Shown here piece by piece: positions 49,278 through 62,534 of a DNA stretch of 64,000 nt. The notes under the pieces are model-generated. The model saw only the letters and a list, made by a program, of their open reading frames with translations. It was not told the DNA's origin and searched no databases. The stretch lies in the NCBI RefSeq assembly GCF_025118155.1, contig NW_026251421.1:183116-247115 (forward strand). The letters are read 5' to 3'. Position 1 is the first letter of the stretch; each line of letters begins with the position of its first letter. Both the position numbers and the translations under genes were made by a program. Source of the stretch: Cokeromyces recurvatus (taxonomy: Eukaryota; Mucoromycota; Mucoromycetes; Mucorales; Mucoraceae).

Positions 49278-50637
49278 TTATTTGAGCCCCATATGTACAT
49301 CATCTTGGTCATCTAAAAATAGAGAAGCCTGTCCCTGAATAATAGGCGGTGATATTAAGATTGTTGATTTCTGTCTTTTGTAATCAATTGTCAAATCAGA
49401 TAACTTTGTATCATCAAAATGACTATGATAGGGTGTAATGGCCGAAGTAGGTGATGGCACTAAGGTACCATCTATGGAATAATGCTGTGTATTAATTTGC
49501 TTTTTACTTGGCAAAGTTTGAAGAATCTCCTCGTCTAAAGTTTTTTTCTTTTCTAAAGAATCAATAGTGATGCTATCTTCATCATCATCGTCTTCTTCGT
49601 CATTTTCATCAGACGAAGCTATTTTTTTGTATTTTAATTGTTTTATAATCAAATAAGATGCAAGATACCCTTTTAATATATAGTAAAATGAGTAAATAAA
49701 ATGCATTAAAGTAAGTAATATTAAGTTAAATATACTTACAGTCAATGGTATAAATAATAGGCGAATTTCCCCCAAATACTTGTTTAGCTACTAATATTCC
49801 TGTCAAAATATTAGATAAACAAACACCAAAACTAAAATAATACTTGGTATAAACATACAATATATAAAAATACAATACATATATATATTACCAGTAAATA
49901 AGTCCTTCACGTATTAATGTCTTTTGAATACCACTTCCAAGAATACGATAATGTCTATAAATTACTAGAATAAAGCAACCTGATAAAAAGGTATTTGATG
50001 TACAATCAATAACGGTTTTTGCAATGACGATTTCAACAGCTATAAAAGATGAAAGCAGCATAAGTATAAAGTAGGAATATATCCACTTTTTTTTTTTGTC
50101 TTACGATATTTAGTATCACAGTAACCAACTTTCATAGAGGATACTGATCTGCCTATTGTCATATTTGCACATATAAAAGCAGCAATGCTCAAGATGGGAA
50201 CACAGCCCACACATAAAATTAGCTTGGATCGATTATTTCCTAAATATGCCTTCCATAGTAAAACAAATTGTAAGGACATATTACCGATATTAACACCTAT
50301 TACAGAGAATAGCAGTCGCTATATAGGCATTATATGAGTTAGTTAAAGAGATAAAGAGGGAGAGGATGTTATATCTTACAAAGGTGCAATCAATAGTTGT
50401 TAGAGATGTCAAAAGAGTCACAAATGTAACTATCACGCCTAAAAATGCTTGAAAAAAGACAAGACCAATAATGGGTTTTCTTGCTTTATACATCATCCAA
50501 CCCGTTGTTAAAGTTTGCCATATAAAACATGACATGCCTATACTGACAAACATGATTGAAAATGCCGTCATGCTGGTCAAACTGTGGCTATCAGCTTCTT
50601 CTTCATTATTATTGATTTCAGTTGAATTATCGGTCAT
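49278..50637 (-). CDS. Seven-pass membrane protein of unknown function
   Basis: Five reverse-strand exons join in frame: 50637-50380, 50318-50105, 50039-49892, 49831-49740 and 49669-49278 (367 residues). After an acidic ~20-residue N-terminus there are about seven hydrophobic segments, for example AFSIMFVSIGMSCFIWQTL, IGLVFFQAFLGVIVTFVTLL, ILCVGCVPILSIAAFICANM and NTFLSGCFILVIYRHY. The last segment (WYLASYLIIKQL) leads into a ~120-residue cytosolic tail with an acidic run (DENDEEDDDDEDS) and Ser/Thr sites. The topology (short acidic outside end, seven helices, long charged tail) resembles a receptor-like protein, but no GPCR family motif is recognisable. It is probably a fungal lineage protein. 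The fourth exon is short (92 nt). Confidence 0.75.
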
Positions 50638-53144
50638 TTGAATGATTAGTATTATTTATTTATTTTTCTTTAAAAAAAAAATTGAAAGAAGAAAGAATAA
50701 TGAATGGAGGTATTTTACGTTTTTTTCTTTCTTTTTTTTTTGTAATAATTTGACAATGACTGACAGAATTAAGCTTCTCTCCACAATTATTATTACTCCT
50801 ACCTCCTTCCCCTCCCCTTCCTCCTCCTTCTCCTTTTTTTTTTCTTCTTTTTTCTCCACCCTTCAATTTTAAGCTATAATAAGTTTTATATTTGTATATA
50901 AAATACAGAGAAAAAAATCACTTGTCAATAGTATACTTTAAATAGGTAAATAGTAAGTTTATTTTTTTTTGTCTTTCTGTTATTCTTTGTTACCTATTTA
51001 ATTATATAAACAACAAGTAACTGATTTATGTAATTTTTTTTTCATTATTACAACGAGGTTATATGATTGGATAAAAGTGTCAATAGATTAAGGGTTCTTT
51101 TCTATATTTCGTATTCATGGATTTATGTAAAATGATTGGATAATAGAAACTTTATTTCTTCCAGTGAGTAGGAAAAAAGTTACAGCAATACTTATTTGAT
51201 TATTGTTGTATAACATTATTTAAAATTCAATCTTGCACTTGTAATTCTTTATTTTCTAGAAAATAAAGACAAGATGTAAAACAATTAGAGTTCATTCACT
51301 TTCTTTCTCTGGTCTAAAAATACCATTCTATAATAATGATGAAAGTCAATCTTTGTTAAAAGAATAAAGAGGGCTTTTTCCTCCCTTTACTATTATCATT
51401 TGTTTAATATAGAAGACTTCAGAACTAGACTTATTAAAAAAAGAAAAATAGTATTAAAAAAATATATATATATTTATATAGTAAAAGATTACAAGATTAA
51501 AATTTACATACGCCATGTTAATAAAAAAATAATAATCATATCTTAACTTTCAAGGAAAAAGACTGCAATTTATATCGATTTTCCTGGAGTTTTTCTTTTT
51601 TTTTTCAGGTTCAAAAACGTTTCTTTGTACTCAATATTAGCCATTTTTTTTTTAACCAGGAATATGTCTTCAAAAAATGAAATAAAATAAAACAATAATA
51701 ATGTGTAATTAGAGAAAGAAATTATATAATAAGCATTAAAATAGATGTAGAAATAATAACTACCGTAAAGACGAATACCTATAATTTGGTCATGTAAGAA
51801 ATAAATTGCATCATTGTAATAATAATAGTATTCAAATGAATGTAAATTGGCAGAAACTGCTGACCATTGGATAGTCTATGACGGAATAGAATCAACCATA
51901 GAATAGGGTCCATTGAAATGATGGATTAACAAAGGGACACAAATCTTAAATACTTCTCTACATGTCTTTTTTTGTCACTAGACTGATTAAGATATGTTGG
52001 TGTTAATTGTCTCGTTACAGTCTATGAATTGATGACATAGACTAGATTTGTATAGTTTGTATTATTTGCTATATTAACGGTAATTACTGTGTGAGTAGCA
52101 AGTCTATATATAGTATTCTAGCTATTATATTAGCTTTAAATTTTGATAGAGTATCTTTTTGATACAATAGTTCAAAAATATTGCCCTAATGTTTATAATA
52201 CATATTAGTTAGATATAGGTATATCAACAGATATATATGTAACTACCCTTTAAAATAGCGTTTGATATCTATTATTACTGATTTTACAAGTACAATACTG
52301 AATCTAGATATATAACAACAGCAACTACTGTACTTACTATAATTGGATCAAGCTATATTAAAAATACCTTTGATTAGCAAGAATATAGCATTTATATATG
52401 TATATATCTGTTATAATAGATAAATGCTGTATGATAGGAGCTAAGCTTTGGATTCGTACTTTCAATTACTCTCATCATAAAGAGCTTAGAAAAGTGTATC
52501 TTAAATAATGATATTTAAAAAGCATACAAACATGAGTTAACTTCATAATAAGGTAATGAAATAATCTTTAACTATCTTATTGTATTTTCGATATCTGATT
52601 AATAATTGATAGCCTTCTTTTTTATGTACTGTATTCTCATTTTTTGTTGAATATACAATTTTGGGGGCGGGAGGGGGAAATTTTCCAAGTGTAAAGAATA
52701 TTGGAATAAGAATATATCCTCCATAATAATATTTTTTTTTTCGTAGATGGAATTTATAGATATTACCTTAAAAAGAAAAGGGAACACTTGTAAAAATCAC
52801 TAATGTACTGGTAAAGTCTTTGGAAAAAAAAATACAAAAAGTTTTTAGATATACAAGTATTAAATCAGGGATAAAGTATATAACTTAACCGAATGATACT
52901 TTTTCCTTCACATGGTTATAATATACTTTATCCCAAAACCTGGTGAGCATAATGTGTTTTTTTTTTTACTATTTTTACAAGTTCATTAATTATTGCTTTC
53001 TCTCTCTTCAGCAAAATAATATCAAATATTATAACTCTTGAGTTCATAACTTGTAAATAAAAGAGCTATTCAGAAGTATTAAATTTATTTCCATTCGTCT
53101 ATTACACTGACTACCTGTCTGTCATTAACTCAGTTTGGGGATGA

Positions 53145-53204
<60 letters not shown>

Positions 53205-54056
53205 CAGTAGTAATGTATTATTTAATCAAGATAGATTTTTGCGTTAAATTCAAAATTCTTGCGATACAATAGTGGCAGATAACTGTCAAGAATAGGCCTG
53301 TCAAAGTATGAAACTACTCCTTCTAAAATGTTTGTTACATAAATATCGTTGTTAATTTATACTGCTATTAAGTTGCTTAATATATTTATTATCGCTATAT
53401 CATAATAAATAATACCAAAAGAAAAAAAGAAACTGCTGATTGAATAAGGAAATCTACCTCATCTATTGGAATTTAACTTCCGTTATAATTTTTTTTTTCA
53501 TCGAAGATGGAAAGAATGTACTTATAAAATTGGAAAATAAAATGTGTATTACATTGGAAACTAAAGATGAAGATGAGCCAACAAGTGTAGCGTATTGCGG
53601 AATGCATGTTCCGTAAGAGGCAAATTTTTGCCGATGAAGTAATAATTTCCTTATTGTTCAATGATAAAGCAACTGTTTGGGAAACTTTAAAGAGATAAGA
53701 AAATTTGTACCTTTATTTTAAACCAATCATATAAATTCATCTTTTATAAAACATCATACTCCATCAAATTGTTAATTTGACTTTATACCTTCTTACTCTC
53801 TCCTTATATGTATATTACTTATCTATCTTATACCTTATCATGTTCAATACTACTGTATATAGCATTTATATATGTAATAATGAAATATTTATTTTTATAT
53901 ATTAAAAAACGACGATCATGCGTTCGCTTAGTATGCAACCTTTTCCTTATTTTGCTTTAATAGGAAGCTGGCCTTTTTTTGTATATAAATATATATATAA
54001 ATATCTATTATTTTGTCCTTCTTTTCTTTCTTTCTTTTTTCTTCTTTTTATTGTAA
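50638..54056. other. Large gene-free AT-rich region
   Basis: About 3.4 kb, the longest stretch without a gene. Contains a T58 homopolymer (53147-53204), scattered smaller runs and only short, motif-free open frames. No tRNA-like cloverleaf, CRISPR-like array or transposase remains were recognised by eye. Confidence 0.5.
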
Positions 54057-55825
54057 ATGTCTAATTACGGTTCTATACCACAAAAACAACCCTATTTAAC
54101 AAAAGCTGAACAGGATTTATTACAATCTGATCGACCTGGATATGGTTCACGAACAAAGATTGAAGTAGCTTTCAATTTAGTGAATGCAACTGTTGGTGCA
54201 GGCATTATCGGCCTTCCCTTTGCTATAGCTCATGCTGGTTTTTTTATGGGCATAATAGCTTCTATTATCGTTGCTGTCCTTGCCCAAGTTGGCCTTTACA
54301 TGTTAATCGTGTCAGGTCAGCGAGTAGGCATCTATAAATATGCTTTGTTAGTTGAATATTTATTAGGGAGACCTGGTTATTATTTCTTAAATTTCATGAT
54401 TTGCGTCCAAGCAGGTGGTGGAGCAGTTAGTTATTTTATTCGTAAATATCATGTAGTCTGTATCCATTTTTTTTTTTTTTTTTTTTTTTTAGTTCATTTG
54501 AATGATCTAATCATTCTTTATTACTAAACATGTATATAGTTCTTGGCGATAGTCTTCCGATGCTATTTCAACGTTACTTTCCTCAATACCCCATTTTAGG
54601 TGATCGTACATTTGTTCTAATCTTTATTGGCATAGCCTGTGTAATATATTATAGCTTTAATTTTTTTATATGTTGTATAAAATATTTATTTTTTATTTTA
54701 TTTTATTTTTCTGCCTATAGATTTTGCCTTTAAATATGGCAAGGTCTATTGGATCATTAGCTCGTTGGTCAATTATTTCTGTTGCCTGTTTACCTATCAT
54801 TCTCCTCACTATCTTGATCAGAGCTCCTGCATATGCCCCTAAAGAAAGTATCCCACTTGAATGGGTAGGAGCTGATGTCTTTGGTGCTCTTGGTATAATG
54901 GCCTTTGCCTTTACTTGCCATCAAGTAGCCTTTAATAATTTTCTGACACTCCGAGATCAATCAGCCAATGGTTGGAGACATACAACCACATTATCAACCT
55001 CTATCAGTTGGGTCATATCAATGACATTTGCCATTGTTGGCTATTTGTGCTTTGGTTCAAAAGTCCAATCAAATCTTTTTATGAATTTTGAAAGTGATGA
55101 CCCAATTATTAATATGGGTCGATTTGCATTAGGTATCAGCATGATACTAACCATTCCGTAAAATTCATTTCATTATGATATATAATATATTCATTTATAT
55201 ATGTGTATGTATATCTCATGATTTTTTTTTTTTTTTGGTATCTAGAATGGGTATCTTTCCTACACGTGAGGCTATTCAAAAATCATTAGGGTTTGAAACT
55301 GCTACAAAACAACCAACCAATGTACAGCATTATACAGTAACCTTTGTTTTATTTTTTGTAATTTTAAGCTTAGCTGTGGCTGTAAAATCATTGGGTACAG
55401 TCTATTCAGTTGTTGGCGGATTCTCGGCAACCACCTTGGCCTACATCTTACCTGCTGCTTCCTATCTTGTGACTCGTAAAGATTACTATGATCATCATCA
55501 TCATATAAAAACAGTGTCATCTTCCTCTTCACCTAATAATATTATCATCTATCCTACTTTAACGGGGACATCCACTTTATTCAATGATGAAACTGATGTA
55601 AAATCAAGTCTTTGGGAAGAAACGAATTCAATTGCTTCCTCTTCTCGTCTTTTTGATGATGATGTCTCTACTGTAGATGGCATATTAGATGACACTCCTA
55701 TTAGTATGGGTGATGTTGATAAGGCCCTAAAACCTAGTTGGTGGCTAGATATAGCAGCTGGTTTGCTTATTGTCTGGGGACTTACTGTTATGATTTTTTC
55801 ACTTTCTAGTGCCTTAATAGGCTAA
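54057..55825 (+). CDS. Amino-acid permease of the Aa_trans (AAAP) family, vacuolar AVT/SLC38 type
   Basis: Four exons join in frame: 54057-54441, 54540-54640, 54721-55157 and 55246-55825 (500 residues). The first helix region TKIEVAFNLVNATVGAGIIGLPFA is the hallmark of AAAP permeases. About eleven hydrophobic helices follow, with AFTCHQVAFNNF at the sixth and SMTFAIVGYLCFGS at the seventh. A hydrophilic Ser/Asp-rich insert (HHHHIKTVSSSSSP...SRLFDDDVSTVDG) precedes the last helix. The family moves neutral or basic amino acids with protons. Similarity to AVT5/6/7 and SLC38A7/8 suggests vacuolar or lysosomal export. Substrate and membrane are inferred, not shown. Confidence 0.88.
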
Positions 55826-56718
55826 TTATTTATTTTATTTTTATTCTTCTTTTATATAGCATATTTCTTTTATTTATTTTTATTCTTTTTTTTTTTTCAT
55901 CAATTTTATACACATTTAAACAATAATTTAAATTTTTTTTAAAAAAAAAAAATAAAATAAAATAAAAAACTTCCCCTAAGGTTGGGCACAAAATATTAAT
56001 TATATCAAAATTGTCCAAATGAGATTATCAATGATGAAAGATACTAAGAAACTCCTTTTGGGAATAAGGGTTAAAAAAAAATATTTGCATAAAATGTATA
56101 GATATGTAACTTTTAATATTATTATTTTTTTTTTTTGAAATAAAAACGCCATATAATGCATATATGCTACAAGTATCATTAGAAAGAGAAGGCTTTCGTC
56201 TTTCTGCTAGTATACACTATATAGCACTTTGTTTAATGAATAGATAATCACTTATTGTGGATATGCATACATTATCTAAAATTCCAAACTATTGCCACAT
56301 TTTTGTGAGTCACTGTATACATCTTTTGATACTGCTTTCACAAGGACTAGATGAAGGGGGAGTATCACCATATGTCATGTTATTTGAAAGCGTTCTTTTG
56401 TTGCAAAGTAGCTACGATTGTCAATGGGTTAACTGCACCTGTCTCATTAGTATAAGTCGATATTAGGTCAATAGACTCCATCTTCCATTTTGCTGACTTT
56501 TTATTTCCTTTAGTAGGTATCATATCTAGAACTAAACAGGAAAGCTTGACCTTTTGTTATTTTCTTAGACATTTTTATGACCAGAATTTTATCTGTTCTT
56601 TAGGGAAGAAATGCGCAAAATACAATAAGCTACTTTAACTATAAATTATATCTTTATGCGTGTAACTGTTTCAAATAGTTATATAACTTCTTAATTTTTA
56701 TTTCCATCACTCACTTTG

Positions 56719-56751
<33 letters not shown>

Positions 56752-57816
56752 TACTACCAGAGTATGAGTTAGTATTATGAAAGATAATAAGAACAAATTC
56801 TTTCAAATTATAAATCTTGAAACAATTATGCAGTGCTTTTTCATTTTCATCGGCATATATTTGGAAGAATTAGAATGCTCCAAGCAAACTTCACGTAACT
56901 AATATTAGTGCTAGATAAATAAGGAATACTCAATGAGTTTAATCTAGAGTGTTGAACAAACGCTCTGAGATGGTTAAGTAGAACAGAATTGCAAGCCTCC
57001 GTTATTCTTGTAATTACATCACTGGTGCTTTGCTTGACTACAGACCAAAAAAAGTTTCAATTGGGTTGAGTTCTGAGGAGTAGGAAGGAAGACAAGTGCA
57101 TCTATATTCTCTCTCTCTCTCTGTGATTATTTCACTTATATCTTCGGCTGTATAAATGGGTGCATGCATAATTCATTATTAAATAAAATCCTTTCATTTC
57201 TTCAAATAACTCCATTTTAATCAAGGTTTATATGGATAAATTGCAAATAATGTCTAATGACAGTTCCTTTTTGGGGACACACTTGTTTGAATTGACGGGA
57301 GCTTTTCTTTATTCTTTGAGATGCCTAGGGAGAGGGGGAGGGGAAAGAAAGGTTCCTGAGCTCCATTGCTATGACAAAATTAGCGCTAATTACTCTCAAA
57401 ATAGTATGTGATATTGCTCTGGTAGAAAGAGTAATGACTATAGCTGGAGCACCCCCTTTTTAACCAACCTCCAGATGGTCTCATGGTAATATCCAATCCT
57501 AATTCGTCTATAAAAAACATAGTTCTCAAGAAAGGTCATGTCCGTTTTACTCATTTCTTCAACTCCATGCTTTTCTATTCGCGAGTTTTAATTCATTATT
57601 TCTCGCTACACTCATTTTCGAATTTTTTTGATAACCCCTCATCCAATATTCAAGTACACATAACATAATAACCACCATCTTAGGTTATTTTAGAATTTTT
57701 TTTCCATTATAATCTCACATGTACTCCTCTTTAATACCCCCTCCTCCTTCTCCTCCTTTCACAGTTTCTGTCATATGTAACAGTAGTAAATAAATTACAT
57801 AAAGCTTATTTATTCG
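55826..57816. other. Convergent 3' flank containing a transposase relic
   Basis: About 2 kb between the permease and CSN6 stops. It contains the Tc1/IS630 relic at 56935-57680, an A run of about 31 (56719-56749) and nothing else supported. Confidence 0.5.
56935..57680 (-). pseudogene. Tc1/mariner (IS630) transposase relic
   Basis: Reverse-strand reading, with frame changes and stops, gives ANRKAWS..MSKTDMTFLENYVF, then FFIDELGLDITMRPSGGWLKRG, APAIVITLSTRAISHTIL, and later LPSYSSELNPIETFFG with ITEACNSVLLNHLRAFVQHS at the end. This is the DDE half of an IS630/Tc1 transposase: the D of F-I-D-E is the second catalytic residue and the E of SELNPIE the third. At least one +1 shift (G run near 57457) and several stops break it. 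The N-terminal DNA-binding part and inverted repeats were not found. The order and spacing of motifs make the identity firm despite decay. Confidence 0.75.
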
Positions 57817-58667
57817 TTAATCTCTCGACATATGAATTCGCTATTAATAAATAAAAGTAAAAAATAAGAAATGAAAAATAAAATAAAATAAAACTATTAA
57901 TTTTATAAATTTTTATAAAGCATAAAATAGACTTACTTACTCTTCCCTTTTTACCAACAGAAATTGGTTTATTTAAAGAAGGACCAGCAGCCAGATTATG
58001 ATTTCCATTCACTAAATTAAACTTATCTATAAGATCGTTCACAGTATTTAATCCCTTTGTAATGGAAGCTAAATAAGCAACCAACAAAACATCATTGTAT
58101 TCCTGTAGAGCAATAAAATAAAATAATCGTAAATAGATACATATCAAATAGTAATATGTATATATCCTTACCGTTGTGAATTGTTCATCAAAAGCCTTTT
58201 TTTCCAATACAGTAGAACGTTTACAAAGACTTGATATTTGTCGAAGAATATCATGATCGACTGGAATGGCGCCTGACTTTATATTTTGTAAATATTGATA
58301 AAGAAATTGAATCCTTGAGTTTAGCATAGCAATCGCATTTCTTTGTGTAGTCAAATGAGCAATCACTTGAATAGATAATATAAATAAAATGCATACGAAA
58401 AAAGGGGGGAAGGGGAGGGTACTTACATGTATTTCCAAGACTTGTTGTATCTGATGTGGATGTACTACTAGGCTTAGATATCTGATCTACTGCAATACAT
58501 TCAGCTTCTCCTGTTTCTATTTTGTATGTTGACTTAATAAATAGGGGACGATTCTTTGTGATATCAATAATTGATTCATAAACTTCGATTGGAAAATCTT
58601 GTGTGGACATATTTGGATTCATTTGTAGAAATAAGGCAGATTCATTTATTTCAAGAAACTAAACGAT

Positions 58668-58723
<56 letters not shown>

Positions 58724-59377
58724 GTATTGAAAGTAAAAAGAAAAAGAGCTTATCATATATTGATTTACTTACCTGTTCATGAAGTTGAAGATCTACTTCA
58801 GAAGGCATTGATCCTATAGAGTACCAGCCCATGAAATCCAATTGTGGAAATACTTGCTTTACTATTATTTCAATAATAAAATTCAATTAATTGTTGTCTT
58901 ATGTGTTATGTATCAAAGTATGCATTACATTGTTCTAGCTTATACATTAAAAATGATTTATCTAATACAGTGCTTTCATTAAATGATAAAGGAAGTTCAA
59001 AGGTGTTGATAATATCTACATCGCGGCCTGTTTGTGCAGCTAATAAAGCACCATACATTCGTCCTAAATAAATAAATATACACACATATACATGTATATA
59101 TGTACTTAATTTAGTCAAATGAGTAGCTATTTTTTAAATATTATTTTGCCAACCATTCTCTATTGCTGTAGGATTTTGTAGTTTTGTACGCGTATAGTGA
59201 TCAGAAATGTTTAATAAAACTAACGGATGACTATTAAGATTATTACTTTTTTTTTGCTATACATCTCTTTTTTTTTTCAAACAATGATTATTACACTGAT
59301 ATAGATAATCCCGAACTACTTGGGATATTAGAAACAATGTTGGAAATTGATTCTTCAACTATCTCCATTTCACTCAT
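57817..59377 (-). CDS. CSN6: COP9 signalosome subunit 6 (non-catalytic MPN protein)
   Basis: Eight reverse-strand exons join in frame to 339 residues: 59377-59297, 59256-59154, 59063-58929, 58861-58773, 58658-58427, 58365-58172, 58102-57941 and 57840-57817. The MPN domain begins HPLVLLNISDHYTRTKL and continues GRDVDIINTFELP and KQVFPQLDFMGWYSIG, then FPIEVYESIIDI. No JAMM zinc motif (E..HxH..D) is present, as expected for subunit 6, the partner of the catalytic CSN5. The C-terminal half (IAHLTTQRNAIAMLNSRIQFLYQYLQ...) forms the helical bundle used in complex assembly. The complex removes NEDD8 from cullins. The last exon encodes only seven residues and the fourth intron holds a T49 tract (on the coding strand). 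Confidence 0.9.
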
Positions 59378-59576
59378 TGCTATTTATGCTAACTGTTTAT
59401 AAATAAAAATAAAAGAACCAACATGAAGCGGATTTTTCCTTTTTTTTTTTTTTTTTTTTTCTACTATTTATCAGACTGAGTTTTAATTGGATAATAATGT
59501 AAAGTATACAATAAAAAGAGAATGAGTGCATGTACAAGAGCTGCATTCATCATTCTTTTTTTTTTTTTTTTTAACA

Positions 59577-60489
59577 ATGTATAATTTGCTAAGTGGGTTT
59601 TATCAACATCTCACAAGAAAAGAAGAATATTATGTTCTCATTATTGGCCTTGACAATGCAGGAAAAACAGTAAAGTGTGTCATAAAACCTTTCGCATTTT
59701 CAAAGTCTAACATTTTTAATTTTTGTACTAGACATTGTTGGAACGTATAAAGTCCATTTATATGGGAATAACAGGCTTAGATCCAGATAAAATTGCACCT
59801 ACAGTAGGATTAAATAGTAATACTAATGAGATAATAGATGTAATAATTAACAATAAAATACTTATATCTATTATTTTAGTTGGCAGAGTGAACATCAAGT
59901 CAACACGAATTAATTTTTGGGATTTAGGAGGACAAAAAGATTTACAATCCATTTGGGAAAGATATTATTCAGAATGTCATGCAATTGTCTTTGTTGTCGA
60001 TTCAACAGATCCTGTCCGTTTAGATGAATGTCGAGATACCTTTGGTAAAAAAAGAAAAAAAAAGAAAAAGAAAAAGAAAAAGAAAAAGAAAAAGAAAAAG
60101 AAAAATTATGCAACATTGAAATTAACTCTGATATGTATACATGTATATACATATTTTTAGAGAAAATGATTACAAATGATGCAGTAGAAGGAGTACCTAT
60201 ATTGATGCTTGCTAATAAACAAGATATTCCTCGAGCTTTAAAGGTAGAGGAAATAAAGGAGGTGTTTAATAAGATTGCAATCAAGTTAGGAGCGCGTGAT
60301 TCGAGAGTATTGCCTGTCAGTGCTTTAGAAGGGTAAAATATGATTTAAATAATATCGTGCAAATACTTACTTCAAAAAAAAAAAACCACACGTTTTTTAT
60401 TTATTAGAAATGGGGTTGAAGACGCTATAGATTGGTTAGTATTACGGTTACAGCGAAATAAGATAAACCGGCCACCAGTGTTTCGTTGA
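59577..60489 (+). CDS. ARL3: ARF-related small GTPase ARFRP1/Arl3
   Basis: Five exons join in frame: 59577-59669, 59732-59816, 59880-60044, 60161-60332 and 60408-60489 (198 residues). The P-loop GLDNAGKT is split from the switch by intron 1. Switch 2 reads WDLGGQKDLQSIWERYY, followed by FVVDSTDPVRLDE, ANKQDIPRAL and VSALEGNGVEDAIDWL. YSECHAIVFVVD and the IGRVNIKSTRINFWDLGG stretch fit ARFRP1 (yeast Arl3), which lacks the N-myristoylated Gly2. This chain starts MYNLLSG, matching the N-acetylated Met-hydrophobic start. It recruits Arl1 and golgin tethers at the trans-Golgi. Intron 3 is a tandem AAAAAG hexamer run. The gene is head-to-head with CSN6 (199 bp). Confidence 0.93.
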
Positions 60490-62277
<1,788 letters not shown>

Positions 62278-62297
62278 ATTGCACTGTATAATTTTGT

Positions 62298-62347
<50 letters not shown>

Positions 62348-62534
62348 CTTTTGATTACACTCCTTTCCATTTCAAAAACAAAACAAAACAAAAAAACGAA
62401 ATCACATTTTTTTCCATTATTTAAGTCCTTATATGTTGTATACATCATATTGTATGTTATCTTATATGTTACATATGCTTTCCCCCCAAAAGAAAAAAAA
62501 TTTATTCTAGAATAAAAAAAAAATTTATATGAAT

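Noticed and set aside
50642..50872. Frames on both strands between the seven-pass gene and the large spacer
   Set aside because: Composition is simple purine/pyrimidine runs giving Lys/Glu or Phe/Ser strings; no sign of selection.
53147..53204. T58 run as a possible retroposon tail or terminator
   Set aside because: No coding relic, target-site duplication or RNA gene lies beside it; similar runs occur throughout the window.
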